Shown here: positions 35,577 to 46,526 of the stretch, one piece after another
Position numbering within the stretch: the stretch's first letter is position 1
Layout: each line of letters starts with the position of its first letter
NCBI RefSeq assembly: GCF_022539505.1
Contig: NC_061510.1
Span: forward strand, 277,842,330-277,906,329
Direction: 5' to 3'
Length of the DNA: 64,000 bases
Source of the DNA: Lolium rigidum
Taxonomy: Eukaryota > Streptophyta > Magnoliopsida > Poales > Poaceae
The notes under the pieces: model-generated
The model's database searches: none
Told to the model about the DNA's origin: nothing
What the model saw: the letters and a program-made list of their open reading frames with translations, nothing else
Translations under genes and position numbers: made by a program

Positions 35577-36119
35577 AGTACCCAGCCCATACACGGAGGC
35601 CACTCTATGCATGTGATAAGACACTGCTTTGCATTCGGCAGACGAATCGATAACTTACTTCTCCCTCTCTCTTTTGGAGCAACAATATATACATGTTCAA
35701 AGGTGCTGATCACCTACAAGCATACCATGGTTCCGCATGGCACCACACAACAATGGCTTGTAGCTAGTACGACGGTGCAAAATATTTTTTAATTACGATT
35801 TCAATTGTTTGTAACGAAGAATTTTTAAAAAAATATGGTCTTTTTTGCACATTACTAGATCTGCAATGCACATAATTGACATATCTATAGTGCCAGCGTC
35901 GAGTGGGGCATCAACAAATTTCACAATGCTACAACCCTCATACAACACTTGTAGAGAAATAAGCTTGGATATAATTAATAAGCATTCACGATCGAACTCT
36001 TCACACATTGTCATAAAAGTGAGAAACCATTAAAAATGACATAAATGTGCACCATACTAAAAGTGTACCAACGGACATGACATAAACAAAAAAATTTAGA
36101 TAGCTATAGTAGTCTTCAC
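35577..36119. other. Intergenic, nothing recognised
   Basis: AT-rich sequence immediately right of the LTR retrotransposon. It presumably continues the DNA interrupted at 31437. No gene seen. Confidence 0.4.
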
Positions 36120-37086
36120 GAGCGAAGTCTGAACCGGGCTGCTCTCACACACGATCAAGCATAATCTTCGGACCACCTTCTCCTTGCTTACGGAACCGAA
36201 CACGTATTTCTGATTTTTCTTCATGCCATTCTGCCTCACCACATCCATCCAGGTGTGATGTTATCATGGCACCTCCTTTTGGTACTCCTTTCACCGTTGA
36301 CATGTTCATCACCATCGTAACTTCTGTAACATTGGCACCTGGAGAGTAAAGCTTTATGGTTGCTTGGTAGCTGAATATTGGGCGAGAATGTGCTTGAGGG
36401 TGAACCTCCTTGAGAAGTACTACACATAAATTTGACGATCAATTATCGGCATATCTTGGTTAGTAGTAAGAAATGATGGAAATCAAAATTAATTACCATC
36501 TTTGCTTTATTCTTCACGATGTGTGATTTCTTGATGGTGCACACGTACAATGGAATTACTCGGTAGGGTTTTCGCAACTAGTCGTTCGAGTGCATCAAAA
36601 TCGTCATAATTCATCTTAACTCGATTTGCATACTCTATGAAAGCTTCAAAATCATACTCTTCCTCTTCTCCAGGACCTACATGTAATATTAAAAAACATA
36701 AGGGACATCAATTAATTCTAAATTAAGTTGTTCATAACACTGTGTTCTCATTGAGTGCCATAAACAGACTTACCCCTTATAATAGGCCTTTTCCTCCAAT
36801 TCGGTAAAGCACGAAGCTGGGCAGGCGTAGCAAGGAATGGCTGATCAATGTCAATGTTCTCATATGTCATATACGTACGATCAAATTAACCACTAGATCT
36901 AATTAAGTCGGCCGATATTTTTTTCCCAAGCGAACCAACCAAGGGAAGTAAGATTAGACGACCGAGGTCTAACTTGGGCAGATCAAAGTAAAGACGATCT
37001 ACCGCGTCTACATATGTTGTCAGGCAAGAGTTCATAAAAAAATTAGGTGCATGGCACGAGGTGAGCGAACTATACTTACATCCATG
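36120..37086 (-). pseudogene. Multi-exon gene remnant, possibly B3-domain-like
   Basis: Read leftward from an ATG at 37086 next to a GTAAGT donor, the pieces are: VDRLYFDLPKLDLGRLILLP (about 37010-36950), MTYENIDIDQPFLATPAQLR (about 36870), EEEYDFEAFIEYANRVKMNY (about 36655), IPLYVCTIKKSHIVKNKAKM (about 36555), then YFSRRFTLKHILAQYSATKQ (about 36420) and further codons to about 36126. The order PLYV...KKS...YFS...HIL...TIKL resembles grass B3 DNA-binding proteins, but the match is tentative and I do not see the usual GW...F...N core. Frameshifts within exons (near 36580 and 36360) make it a pseudogene. It could equally be a transposon-associated ORF. Confidence 0.4.
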
Positions 37087-37373
37087 GCGATGAGATCCGA
37101 GTCAGCTCGTAACCAACGTCTTCGAGGACGCGATCGGCGTCCGGTCGTAGATCGGAGGAGGCGTTGAGGAGGAGGATAGATCGTTTGGGAATTAGATTTG
37201 AGGATTAATTAGTACGGCAGTTAAATACCTAAATAAAAGGCTGGGCCAGGATGGGCCTCAATTGCGGCCCACGAGGAGCATAAAGAAGCATACCACAAAC
37301 GAAAAGATGGATCCCTCGGCCCGTTATCTCATCAGCATCTCCATCCTGCCTCCACCTACAGGTCGCCGCCGCC

Positions 37374-37993
37374 ATGGTGATTTCGGCTATGGACGACATC
37401 GACCACGTCGAACCCATGCACAACTCATCGGATGAGGTATGATTCTAAGTTAACGTCTTCATCTCATGGGATTCTAAATATCTTGAAGAGTCATCGGTAT
37501 GTGCGGTTCATAAGTTATGTCGAATTTAATATGTTTTCACGTTTTATTGTAGGAATCAATCTGTGAGTGTGGTATTCGGGATGGTCGTGCCCAGTTTCAA
37601 CATTGTCTACAAGCAAAAATTGTTCTCCTAGAAGAACTAAATTTTAAAAGAGAGGAGAAAATGAAGATTGATGAAGAATTGAGGATTGTCAAAGAGAAGC
37701 TCGGGGTGGCTCATGAGACAATTCGGAAGATGGAACAAGCATTGATGACTACCAACAAAAAAATAGAAACACTTACGGGAGGAGAAAGGCCGAATCGAGT
37801 TGATGATGGCTGATATCATCGATGAACACAACATTAGTAAAAACGAAACAAAGGCGACAACAAGGTTGAAGATAAATAAGGTCAAAAAATATGCTCTCCA
37901 ACGGGAATTGTGTCTTCAGTACGCCTTGTGTGCTATAATTATTCTAGTAGTTGTTATAATCGCGATGTCAGGGCTTTTAAAATGCTCGGCCTA
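37374..37993 (+). pseudogene. Two-exon coiled-coil protein with C-terminal membrane anchor, frameshifted
   Basis: Exon 1 starts at ATG 37374 (MVISAMDDIDHVEP) and ends at a GAG|GTATGA donor (37437). Exon 2 begins after TTGTAG at 37554. It has a short Cys pattern (ICECGIRDGRAQFQHC, perhaps a decayed GRF-type zinc finger). A charged helix follows (REEKMKIDEELRIVKEKLGV) that should form a coiled coil. After a frame change near 37785 the reading continues to a hydrophobic stretch ALCAIIILVVVIIAMSGLL and a stop at 37993. Short proteins of this plan are common near transposons in large grass genomes. The function is unknown. Confidence 0.45.
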
Positions 37994-38159
37994 GATGTTA
38001 TGGTTGGGCAACAGTCAATTCTGTAATGTGATCATGTCCAGAAATAAAAATTTCTTTTTCGACAGCTGAAAAGCTGATGAGGAGAAGTACATAGCATAAT
38101 TACCTCTTACAATAATTAAAATGCAGAAAATATAAGGTCCGCTACACAATACTACAAAT

Positions 38160-38758
38160 GCGGATAAAAATGCGGATAAAAATATAGAGGACATGCCTCG
38201 TCGTCTACTTGGAACGTTTGTACGACGACTGCGCCTCGTCGTCGTCCGGCGCCCCGTTTGCGAGAAGCCTTCTCCGACGAGGAGCTGTCGTCCGACGAGG
38301 TGGACTCCGACGAGTCATCTTCGACGAGGAGTACTCCGAAGAGCCGTTGTACTCCTCCTCCTCGTCCGTCACCTCGGCCCGCGCCCGCGCCCGCGCCACG
38401 GCTGCCTTCTTCGCGCGAGCCTTCTTTTCGCGGCCGCCTTCTCATCGGCGGCCAAGGCCTCCTCCAGCCGCGCCCACTTCGCGTCGGAGTCCTCGTCCTC
38501 TTCCGCGTCGTCCACGGCATGTTCCTCCGCGTCCGCGTCGTCGGCGGCGCCCTCCTCCTCGTCCGCGTCGTCGGCGTCGTCGGGCTCCGAGCCGTCGGGC
38601 TCCGAGCCGTCGGGCTCCGAGCCGTCCGCGGCGTCCTCCTCCTCGTCAGCACCGTCCGACTGATCGGCGCTCCGCGGTGGTTCCCTTTCCCACCAGTGGC
38701 GCCACCCAGGCGGCTTCCGTCGCCGTCGGAGTCGGACGGCCGGGAAACGTCACTCATG
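38160..38758 (-). pseudogene. Acidic low-complexity ORF, likely transposon-associated
   Basis: An ATG at 38758 starts MSDVSRPSDSDGDGSRLGGA. A frame change then leads to a long acidic run with three tandem GSEPD units (38583-38630, a 15-bp repeat). A mixed-charge helix containing DAKWARLEEALAADEKAAAK and a Lys/Arg-rich tail end near 38175. The composition is extreme and overlapping frames are open, so the true frame is uncertain. No domain was recognised. Confidence 0.35.
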
Positions 38759-39214
38759 GTCGCGCCGCGGGTGTTTGACGACGGTGGGGAGCGGGTCCGG
38801 AAGATATGCGAACCGCTAGCGTTGGCACCGTACTTGTATGCAAGGCAACGCGGTAATGGTAGAGGGCGGCCGTTGCCATTCCGGTGTTTACGAGCCGCGA
38901 CGCCTCGGATCGTGCGCGCGTGGTTTCTAGTTACGAGGCGCGTGGTAATTTCCGCCGCGCGGCGCACGTACACCGTGGCACTTTCTTCTCACTATGGTTT
39001 AAACGAGGCTCTAAAGGTAGGGTAAACGGCCTCATTTCTAAGCTTTTGAATTTTTATGGTGTGTTGTTGTAGCACGGACTGTAAAAACATTGATATTTAG
39101 AGCTAGATAGTACAAACCTTACATAGGAATTCCATCACACGTACGATACCGAAGCACACAACAAATCCCGGGCCCACGTGACACGACAACAAGACATAGA
39201 TAATAAAACAGACT

Positions 39215-39732
39215 CTAAAAACACCGATAAAGATGAGGCAACGCCGTCGTCCCTCCTAGGATGTTCATTCCCCTTGCTCCTCCATCGCTCGTTTTAGTCC
39301 TCCTCATCACCGACGGGGCCGTCAACGTGGTAGCGGTATGGGAGGCGATGCATGTTGAAACGGTCGGGAAAGATGACATGGAAGTTGGTGAAGATATTGT
39401 AGGTAGTGAAAGCGATAAACTCACAACCACACCGAACACCCGCCCGAGGAGGTGGTGCGCGTCGAAGGGGTTCCCGAAGTGGACGAAGAGGCCTATCTCA
39501 TGGTTGCCGTTGCCGGTCGAAGTGGGACTCGATCGTGTACATGGGCGGCGAGCCTAGAGGGAGGTTGAGGTGGCGGTAGCCCCGCGAGAGAAAGATCTCG
39601 GCTAGCGCCCCGTCGCTCCTCCACCTCGATATCGCCCGGATGCGCAGCCTCGTTCTCCATGATGACACCCTCCGGCCACTCCCTCTCGCGCACGGTGGCC
39701 GGGCGACGGTAAGTTGGGCCAAAGAACTCCAT
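39215..39732 (-). pseudogene. Unidentified ORF with good start and TATA box, frameshifted
   Basis: The minus strand has a strong start context (GCCACCATGG at 39732) giving MEFFGPTYRRPATVREREWP and, after frame changes near 39610 and 39510, GYRHLNLPLGSPPMYTIESH and IGLFVHFGNPFDAHHLLGRV. A further acidic segment lies near 39300-39350 in another frame. No family was recognised. The intact promoter and start with a broken body suggest recent decay of a gene or transposon ORF. Confidence 0.4.
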
Positions 39733-39842
39733 GGTGGCGGCTAGGGTTTGGTGTTTACGTGGCTAGTCCACGGATGCGGTGGTAGATGGATGAAGCAGAA
39801 GAGTGCGTGAGATGTGTGAGATAAGAGGAAGAAGAGGTGCCC

Positions 39843-39851
39843 TTATATATA
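39843..39851 (-). promoter_or_regulatory. TATA box for the 39732 ORF
   Basis: The minus strand reads CTATATATAAGG, 111 bp upstream of the ATG at 39732, a near-ideal plant TATA box at a suitable distance. Confidence 0.5.
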
Positions 39852-39859
39852 GACGGGGG

Positions 39860-40440
39860 AGTTTGTAAAATTCACTTAAATAATGCACACAAATTTCACT
39901 TTAATACTGATACCAGCCAACTCGATGGCACGCTGAGACGAGGGCAACCTCGCGAGACGATGTCACGGTGCCGAAACGGTGGTTGGCATGCATGAGAGCG
40001 TGGCGCGGGTAATTTAATAGCGTGCGCATGGCGCATGCATGTAAAGGTGGTGACCTGATCGAGGGCTGCAGACGAGCGTGAGGCGGTGCCTAGGACGGGC
40101 CGGTTGGCAAAGCTTTGACGCACGAGCGGCCCAGCGGTTCTATCTCTATCTCTGCCTTTCTCAAATTAAACAACCTATTACGCCCTAAAAACCGTGTGAC
40201 ATTAGAAATAGTCTGAATTACAAACAATTGTCTGAATTAAAAATAGTCAGAAAGTAAGAAGAACATAAACTTTTTCCTAGGTACAGCCGCCACCTCCACC
40301 TCAGTCGCCTCCATAGATTGGGTTCCCCCTCTTCCGGTCTGGCTTCGTCGGTGTCGGGAGGAGTGGGGAACCCGATCTATGCGTGGAGTTTTTTTTAAAA
40401 AGTAGTGTTTTCAGTTGATTTTGTTAGGTTTTTGGTAGTC
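39860..40440. other. Intergenic, possible retroposon 5' fragment
   Basis: No gene seen. A GC-rich stretch at about 40280-40400 (GGTTCCCCCTCTTCCGG) has the character of a LINE 5' region, but no tail or duplication was found. Confidence 0.3.
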
Positions 40441-40452
40441 ATTTTTTGTTGG

Positions 40453-41557
40453 TTTCACCCAAGGGTTGTGGGCCCACTTTGTGGCCTCGGGTAGAGCCGT
40501 TTTGCACGTAAACCATGTGTGCGGGCTCCCGTGAGGTAGCTAGGCAAGGAGCACATGATTTCTTCCATGGATGGTGATGTAAGTGGTGTTTGGATGCCAT
40601 GGTGAAGCAGATCCCAAAAGATGGGACCACCATGCACACGCGCCGTCGGACGATCCACCGTTTTGACACCTCGTTCGCACGAGAACCCCCGTATTTCGTG
40701 GGTCTACACCACATGAACATGGGCATTCACACATGCACAACCCTAAACCCATGGCTAGGAGTGGGTGGGGTGACATGGTGCACCAGCGCCCACCACATGG
40801 GGTCACCCAAGGGTTGTGGGCCCACTTTGTGGCCTGGGTAGAGCTGCTTTTGCACGTAAACCATGTGCGCGGGCTCCCGTGAGGTAGCTAGGCAAGGAGC
40901 ACATGATTTCTTCCATGGATGGTGATGTGAGTGGTGTTTGGATGCCATGGTGAAGCAGATCACAAAAGATGGGACCACCGTGCACACGCGCCGTCGGACG
41001 ATCCACCTGTTTTGACACCTCGTCTCGACGAGAACCCCGTATTTCGGGGTCTACACCACATGAACATGGGCATTCACACATGCACAACCCTAAACCCATG
41101 GCTAGGAGTGGGTGGGGTGACATGGTGCACCAGTGCCCACCACATGGGGTCACCCAAGGGTTGTGGGCCCACTTTGTGGCCTGGGTGCCGTTTTGCACGT
41201 AAACCATGTAGCGGGCTCCGGCGAGGTAGCTAGGCAAGGAGCACATGATTTCTTCCATGGATGGTGATGTAAGTGGTGTTTGGATGCCATGGTGAAGCTG
41301 GATCCCAAAAGATGGGACCACCATGCACACGCGCCGTCAGACGATCCACTGTTTAGACACCTCGTTCTGACGAGAACCCGGTATTTCAGGGGTCTACACC
41401 ACATGAACATGGGCATTCACACATGCACAACCCTAAACCCATGGCTAGGAGTGGGTGGGGTGACATGGTGCACCAATGCCCACCACATGGGGTCACCCAA
41501 GGGTTGTGGGCCCACTTTGTGGCCTGGGTAGAGCCGTTTTGCACGTAAACCATGTGC
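40453..41557 (+). repeat. Satellite-like tandem array, period about 347 bp
   Basis: The anchor AAGGGTTGTGGGCCCACTTT occurs at 40461, 40809, 41156 and 41499, so the period is 343-348 bp, with about 3.2 copies visible. Units share long identical phrases (TCTTCCATGGATGGTGATGT, AACCCTAAACCCATGGCTAG) and differ by a few substitutions and short indels. The array runs directly into the N block at 41558, so its real length is unknown. ORFs within it overlap on both strands and recur in each unit; they are not considered genes. Confidence 0.92.
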
Positions 41558-41657
41558 NNNNNNNNNNNNNNNNNNNNNNNNNNNNNNNNNNNNNNNNNNN
41601 NNNNNNNNNNNNNNNNNNNNNNNNNNNNNNNNNNNNNNNNNNNNNNNNNNNNNNNNN
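41558..41657. other. Assembly gap (100 N)
   Basis: Exactly 100 N, a conventional placeholder for a gap of unknown size. It interrupts the satellite array. Confidence 0.99.
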
Positions 41658-42050
41658 TCGCGGCCCACCTCCTGATTTAGCCAAAATCTGGTGATAACAG
41701 GTGGGCACGTCGTCGGGGCTGTTGATCTTTTCCCCCGCCGCCTTCCTCTCCTGCCTCTCGCGGTTCTTCCGATTCTTCTTCCGCGCCGCCGCGCTCTCGC
41801 GCCTCGTCTCGTGCGCACGCTTCTTGCTCGCCGGTGCACCCACCGTCCTTCGGCCCCAAGCGGAGCTCGGGATCCGGGGCAGCTCCGCCCGCCGATGAAG
41901 CGGCCAACCGGGTTTCCTCAACCGCCGCCTCCTTGCCCTTCCCCTCCTTCCCCTTCCCCTCTCCATGGACGAGCGCGAACGAGCACGAGAGCGAGCTCTG
42001 CTCGTTCTTGACCTAGAGTTTTTTGCCCGATTTGGGGATTGCTTTTGCTT
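41658..42050. other. GC-rich block right of the gap, gene start unproven
   Basis: Both strands carry overlapping open frames. On the minus strand an Ala/Glu/Arg-rich reading (GAAPDPELRLGPKDGG) looks like a grass 5' exon or transposon ORF, but no domain or splice-linked continuation was found before the gap. Confidence 0.3.
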
Positions 42051-44209
42051 TGGATAGATGTGGTGAAGAGGACAGGGGAGAAAGACATTTATATGTCGGC
42101 GGTTCCGTCGTGGCCGCGCGTGGACACGTAGGCGTATAATACATAGAGGTATGGGTCATACGGGCTTGTACGTGGGCTGATACGAACCCGACCAAACCCG
42201 AAGTCCACAGGAAATGACGATCATGCCCCCAGACCCGAATCGGTATGACCGAATCCTAACCGTCCACGTCTTTTCGCGGTTTGGCGAGTTTGTGGTGGGT
42301 GCGTACGGAAGCAAAAACGTTCTTGTACTAGCTATTTACCATAGTTTTCCAAGCTGGGCTACCCAGCCCCTTTCTTTAGAATCGCTACGAAGCATAATGT
42401 TGCTGTGGAATTGTGTGACGTCGGCAGTATTTTACCACCGACCTTTTTTGCCACCCCAAAATCCTAGAAGATGAAGTATTTCCGAGAACAAGCGCAGCAC
42501 AAATGAAACACCTTATTGGTTGCATATACTGGTGATTGCTGTCTGTTACCTGAAACGAGTTGCAGGAAGAGGACCAGCGATATTCGCGTCCTATCTTCCT
42601 TAAAAAAAAGGTTATTCGCTCTCTGAAGCCAGAAGAAATTTTCATTTGTTCAAGAAGAATGTCAGGTGAACGACACCCAAAAAAACTAGGCCCGCAAGGC
42701 AGTACGCTGGACAGCCCACTGGGCCTACTGCCAACTTGATTGTTGGTAGGACACGCATGATAGCCCAAGAGGAGCTAAGAAAACTAAAATAGCCAAGCTG
42801 CAGGAACATGTTTTTTTGGGGGTTCGGCTTCGAATAATTTTATTCCACGAACACTAAAAAGGAGCTCTAGCCGACGAAAATCTCTTTCATTTCACCCTCC
42901 AAATCCTCCAAAAACTTCACTTTTGAAAGAAAAATTCCTTTCACCTTTCTTCTACCGATGTTAAGCATCATAGAATACATCTACCATGTCAAAAAATAAT
43001 CTCAATCGAAACCATGAATTGTGAAGCAAAGACACCAAAATATACTACCTAGAGGTAACTAGCACGATATAACCCATGTCAGTTGAGATTAGTTGCTATT
43101 CGTAGCATAATTTGTGTGTCTTATCTGCTCAAATTGTAGGCCAAATACAAAATTAAAATTTTATGACAAGACAAATAGATGTTATATCTATGTTTTTTTC
43201 AGAAATTTTAGAAACATTTAATGATTTCTTTTATATTAATCTATTAGATGCTCTTTCAGCGCTTGTGAATCAAATACACCGTACTTCATATGTTTCTCTA
43301 ACCAGTCGACTCTCTAACAATATATGACTTTGCACTAAAAGCATGAGTCATCAACTAAGATTAATCCAAATCTCATTTATCTTCATTTTTCTCTCTTCTA
43401 GCTATCCTTGAGAGTCATGTGTGCTTCTCCGGCTCCTCCTCCTCACCTCCGGCTTCCTAGTTGGTCGGAAGGGGTGTAGAGAAGGAGGCCAGGCTTGTCG
43501 TCTATATACTAGATGGTTTATGCCTCATAGTTCTATGTTTCTCCTAGTGGTTTTTGGCGTTATGCCAATTGGGATTTTTTCCTGGAGCAAACAAGCTACA
43601 TCTGGTGGGTGGCTGCAGTGATTATGTTATCCACGACACTCCGAAGGGTGAAGCTGGATTTGGGCGGTGGTGTGTCCTCTACCTTCCCTTCAAATAAGCT
43701 CGGTGGTGGCTCAGATCTCCTAGTTCGACCGGCTCTTCCCGATGCACAACCATCATGGTGATGGTGGACTTGAGGATGTGTGCTTGAAGCCCTGCCTTCG
43801 TTATGTGTCATGGGAATTTCATGATGCAGGTGTTCTTAGAGGTTTTTTAGGAGGGAACTTGCGATGGTTGTTGCTGTCTTGCCTTTGCTTCTCATGGTCG
43901 GAAGGGCGACCCTCCTTAGCCACGCAATGGGGGTTGCTTTTCCTCCTTGCGTGGAGCCGATATGGAGGATCTTCGACTTCATATAACGCCACATAGCGGT
44001 GGCGAATCAAGTGTCCGTCCTCGGTGACATCAAAGCTTGTTTGGGCGTGGGTTCCATCGGTGTGCTAGAGAAGGACCTGATTACATTTTGCAATTTTTTT
44101 AGGGTTCATGGTGTGAAATCACATACTTGGTTGTAATTTCACTTTTTTGTCCGACCCTTGTGTAATTTGTAATCCCACAATGGAATTATACTAGTATAGG
44201 CTGCACAGC
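42051..44209. other. Intergenic, nothing firmly recognised
   Basis: AT-rich sequence (42780-43400) followed by about 750 bp of moderately GC-rich noncoding DNA (43420-44170) ending in a T-rich stretch. The latter may be a retroposon fragment. No gene-like ORF. Confidence 0.35.
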
Positions 44210-44212
44210 TTA

Positions 44213-44695
44213 GGCTGGTCATAGTGGGGAGTCACTTAGACTAATAACATATGCCATGTTACTAGTCTAGGTTACTATCTTCATAGTGGGTAGTAATTTA
44301 TATGTGGTGTCATGCATTGTATTATATAGACTCATTTTGCCTTGAGGTGTGTGATGTTATGGTAACATAGCTAGTTACCACCTCACTCTCTTTCTTCATT
44401 TATTAACATGCCATGTCACCAAAATGCCTTGAGATGTGTGATGTACTTCCTCCGTCCTGGTTTACAGGTCTTGCACGTATCTCTAGGTTGCTAATTTCAT
44501 CCACGTAACATAAGATATGTACTACAAAATATATATCATTAGAAAGCTCGGATATTATACTTTCTAATAGTATAATTTTTATAGTGCAAAATTTATATTA
44601 TATTAGTCAAATTGATGATCTTGGGATAATACGTGTAAGCCCTGTAAACGGGGACAAAGGTAGTACTAGCTATGTTACTCCCACTATGAGCAGTT
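44213..44695. mobile_element. Tourist-like (Harbinger) MITE, TSD TTA, carrying a Stowaway
   Basis: TTA flanks the element at 44210-44212 and 44696-44698. The left end GGCTGGTCATAGTGGGGAG pairs with the right end, read on the minus strand, AACTGCTCATAGTGGGAG. The interior (GTTACTAGTCTAGGTTACTA and so on) matches the general character of a common grass Tourist family. It is split by a Stowaway element at 44446-44663. Confidence 0.8.
44446..44663. mobile_element. Stowaway MITE nested in the Tourist-like MITE
   Basis: 218 bp flanked by TA (44444-44445, 44664-44665). The left end CTTCCTCCGTCCTGGTTTAC pairs with the right end on the minus strand, CTACCTTTGTCCCCGTTTAC. Confidence 0.85.
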
Positions 44696-44799
44696 TTATC
44701 CATCCGTGTTAAAAATAAAAAAATATTAGTACAACAGTACAGCCCTACCATCCCTGTGCAAAAAATAAAAATCAACAAGATTGGTACTCAAAAAAATTA

Positions 44800-46426
44800 G
44801 AGTAAAATACACGGTAGATCATTGAACTTGTTTGTGTAGTTCGCTTTGGTCATTGTATTCAGAGAACTGACATTTACAGTCACTAAAGACGCACCACTGT
44901 GTCACATACGGTCACCCAAGACGCTAAAGCTACGTACTTACTGATGTGGCTATGTGGGACCCGTCTAGCAGCGGCTGTGTGCTGGAGCTTTTACAGTAAA
45001 GCACCCGAAGATTATTTATTTCAGTCTGCGTGCGGAACTCCCGAGACCCGAGGCGACCGCGCCATGGCATCTACCCATGCGAGGCTGTCGCGCTTTGTGG
45101 CCAACGCCGCAGCGGTGCCGCGTCTCCTGGCCTTCGCCGAGCATGCGAGAACCCACAACGCGAAAGGCTGTGCAGTTGAGTTGCCGACTATGGGCCTATG
45201 GCCGTGTGTTCATGAGGGTCGCAGCATTGATCCTCGCAATCGGATAGGCCGGGGTGCTGGCGGCGGCGACAGAGCTGGCCGGCGGCGCAGATCTCGTTGA
45301 CGAGCCTGGCGTGCAGGGCCAGACCCGCGTGGGCATGCCACTCGACGTGCTCACGGCCAACGCGGCAGGGTGTCTAGGAGATGTGCAGGTGCTCGGGGAG
45401 GCCTTCGGCTCACTCCATTGGATTCCTCGGAGCAGAGGAAGACGAGCACGCAGCGGAACATTGGAGCCAGGAACACGAACTAAGCGACAACATCATGGGC
45501 TTCCGGCAACGATTAATTTGCTAGGAAGGACCACCAGGACAACACATCGACGACTAAGCGGCGGCATGAACTGGAAGCCGACGAGCGACGTCTACGAGCA
45601 CGCGGCCAGGATCTTGATCTCCCTCACGAAGCTCTTGTGCAGCAGCACGCCGCTGTCCATGTACAGGATACACGTAGCTACGTGAGAACATGATACAAGT
45701 GCAGAGAACTAAGAAATTGCTCCTCGTCTCTGTTAGTATCGACAGCGGTTAATTTGAATACAATGCCACTTTGAACTTGAGTTGGGCGATGTTTGATGAA
45801 CGTGTCTCATGATCCGAATTTGTGTGCGGCGCTGCGCAAGGTCGGGTAATGGCTGATGGCGGCGCGGGACTAAGGGGCTGCGGGCTGCCGCCTTAGCCTC
45901 CCAAAGATCGTCATGGGGAGGAGAGAGAGGTTGAGCCGGCGTGGTGGTGAACTGGTGATAATGGGGCGGCGGCGCGGCTAGGTAGAACGGTGAGGGCGGC
46001 GGATCGGGAATGGGCTGCGCTTGGGGAGTTATTCGGTCAACGGGGTGAGTGATAGATCGATGGTGGAAAAGGAGACAGGAGGCTGCCATGTGGGGCCATG
46101 TCCAATGGTCAAGAGCATAATCTGGGGGCTTTCTTGCAAAACTAAACACACTATGTCTGATTGAAACTCTGCCACGTCAGCTAATACGTAGCTCTAGTGT
46201 CTACGGTGACCGTACATGGCGCGCTCGCGCGTCTTCAATGACCGTAAGTATCATTTCTGTGAATACAATGACCAAAGTGAAATATACGGACAAGTTTAAT
46301 GACCAACCATGTATTTTACTACTCCCTCCGATTCATATTAATTGACTTCAATATGGATGTATCTAGAACTAAAATGTGTCTAGATACATTCATATTAGAG
46401 TCAATTAATATGAACCGGAGGAAGTA
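44800..46426. mobile_element. Pack-MULE-like element with long TIRs and 10-bp TSD
   Basis: The terminal inverted repeats are about 155 bp (44800-44955 and 46165-46319). The left runs AGTAAAATACACGG, CACTTTGGTCATTGTATTCA-like, ACGGTCACC, GCTACGTA. The right on the minus strand gives AGTAAAATACATGG, CACTTTGGTCATTGTATTCA, ACGGTCACC, GCTACGTATTAGCTGACGTG. A 10-bp AAAAAAATTA duplication is at 44790-44799 and 46427-46436. The GC-rich interior (45020-46090) has no transposase and looks like captured host sequence, whose source I could not identify. A Stowaway sits within its last bases. Confidence 0.8.
46322..46424. mobile_element. Stowaway MITE, near-perfect hairpin
   Basis: 103 bp between TA dinucleotides (46320-46321, 46425-46426), from CTCCCTCCGATTCATATTAA to the inverse ending CCGGAGGAAG. 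The arms pair almost completely (TTAATTGACTTCAATATG against CATATTAGAGTCAATTAA). It is inserted at the extreme right end of the Pack-MULE. Confidence 0.95.
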
Positions 46427-46432
46427 AAAAAA

Positions 46433-46442
46433 ATTATATAAT
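46433..46442 (+). promoter_or_regulatory. Candidate TATA box of NAXD at the MULE junction
   Basis: ATTATATAAT overlaps the right target-site duplication of the Pack-MULE. A transcription start about 30 bp downstream would favour the ATG at 46527 over the in-frame ATG at 46464. Confidence 0.4.
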
Positions 46443-46526
46443 GCCAAACACGGCTTGGCAACGATGAGCCTGTCAATGGGCGCGTGCCCCCACGCGTGGC
46501 GGCACCATCTACACCACCGCGGCCGC

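Noticed and set aside
41417..41966. ORFs running through the N block
   Set aside because: They span unknown sequence and satellite repeats, so the translation is meaningless.
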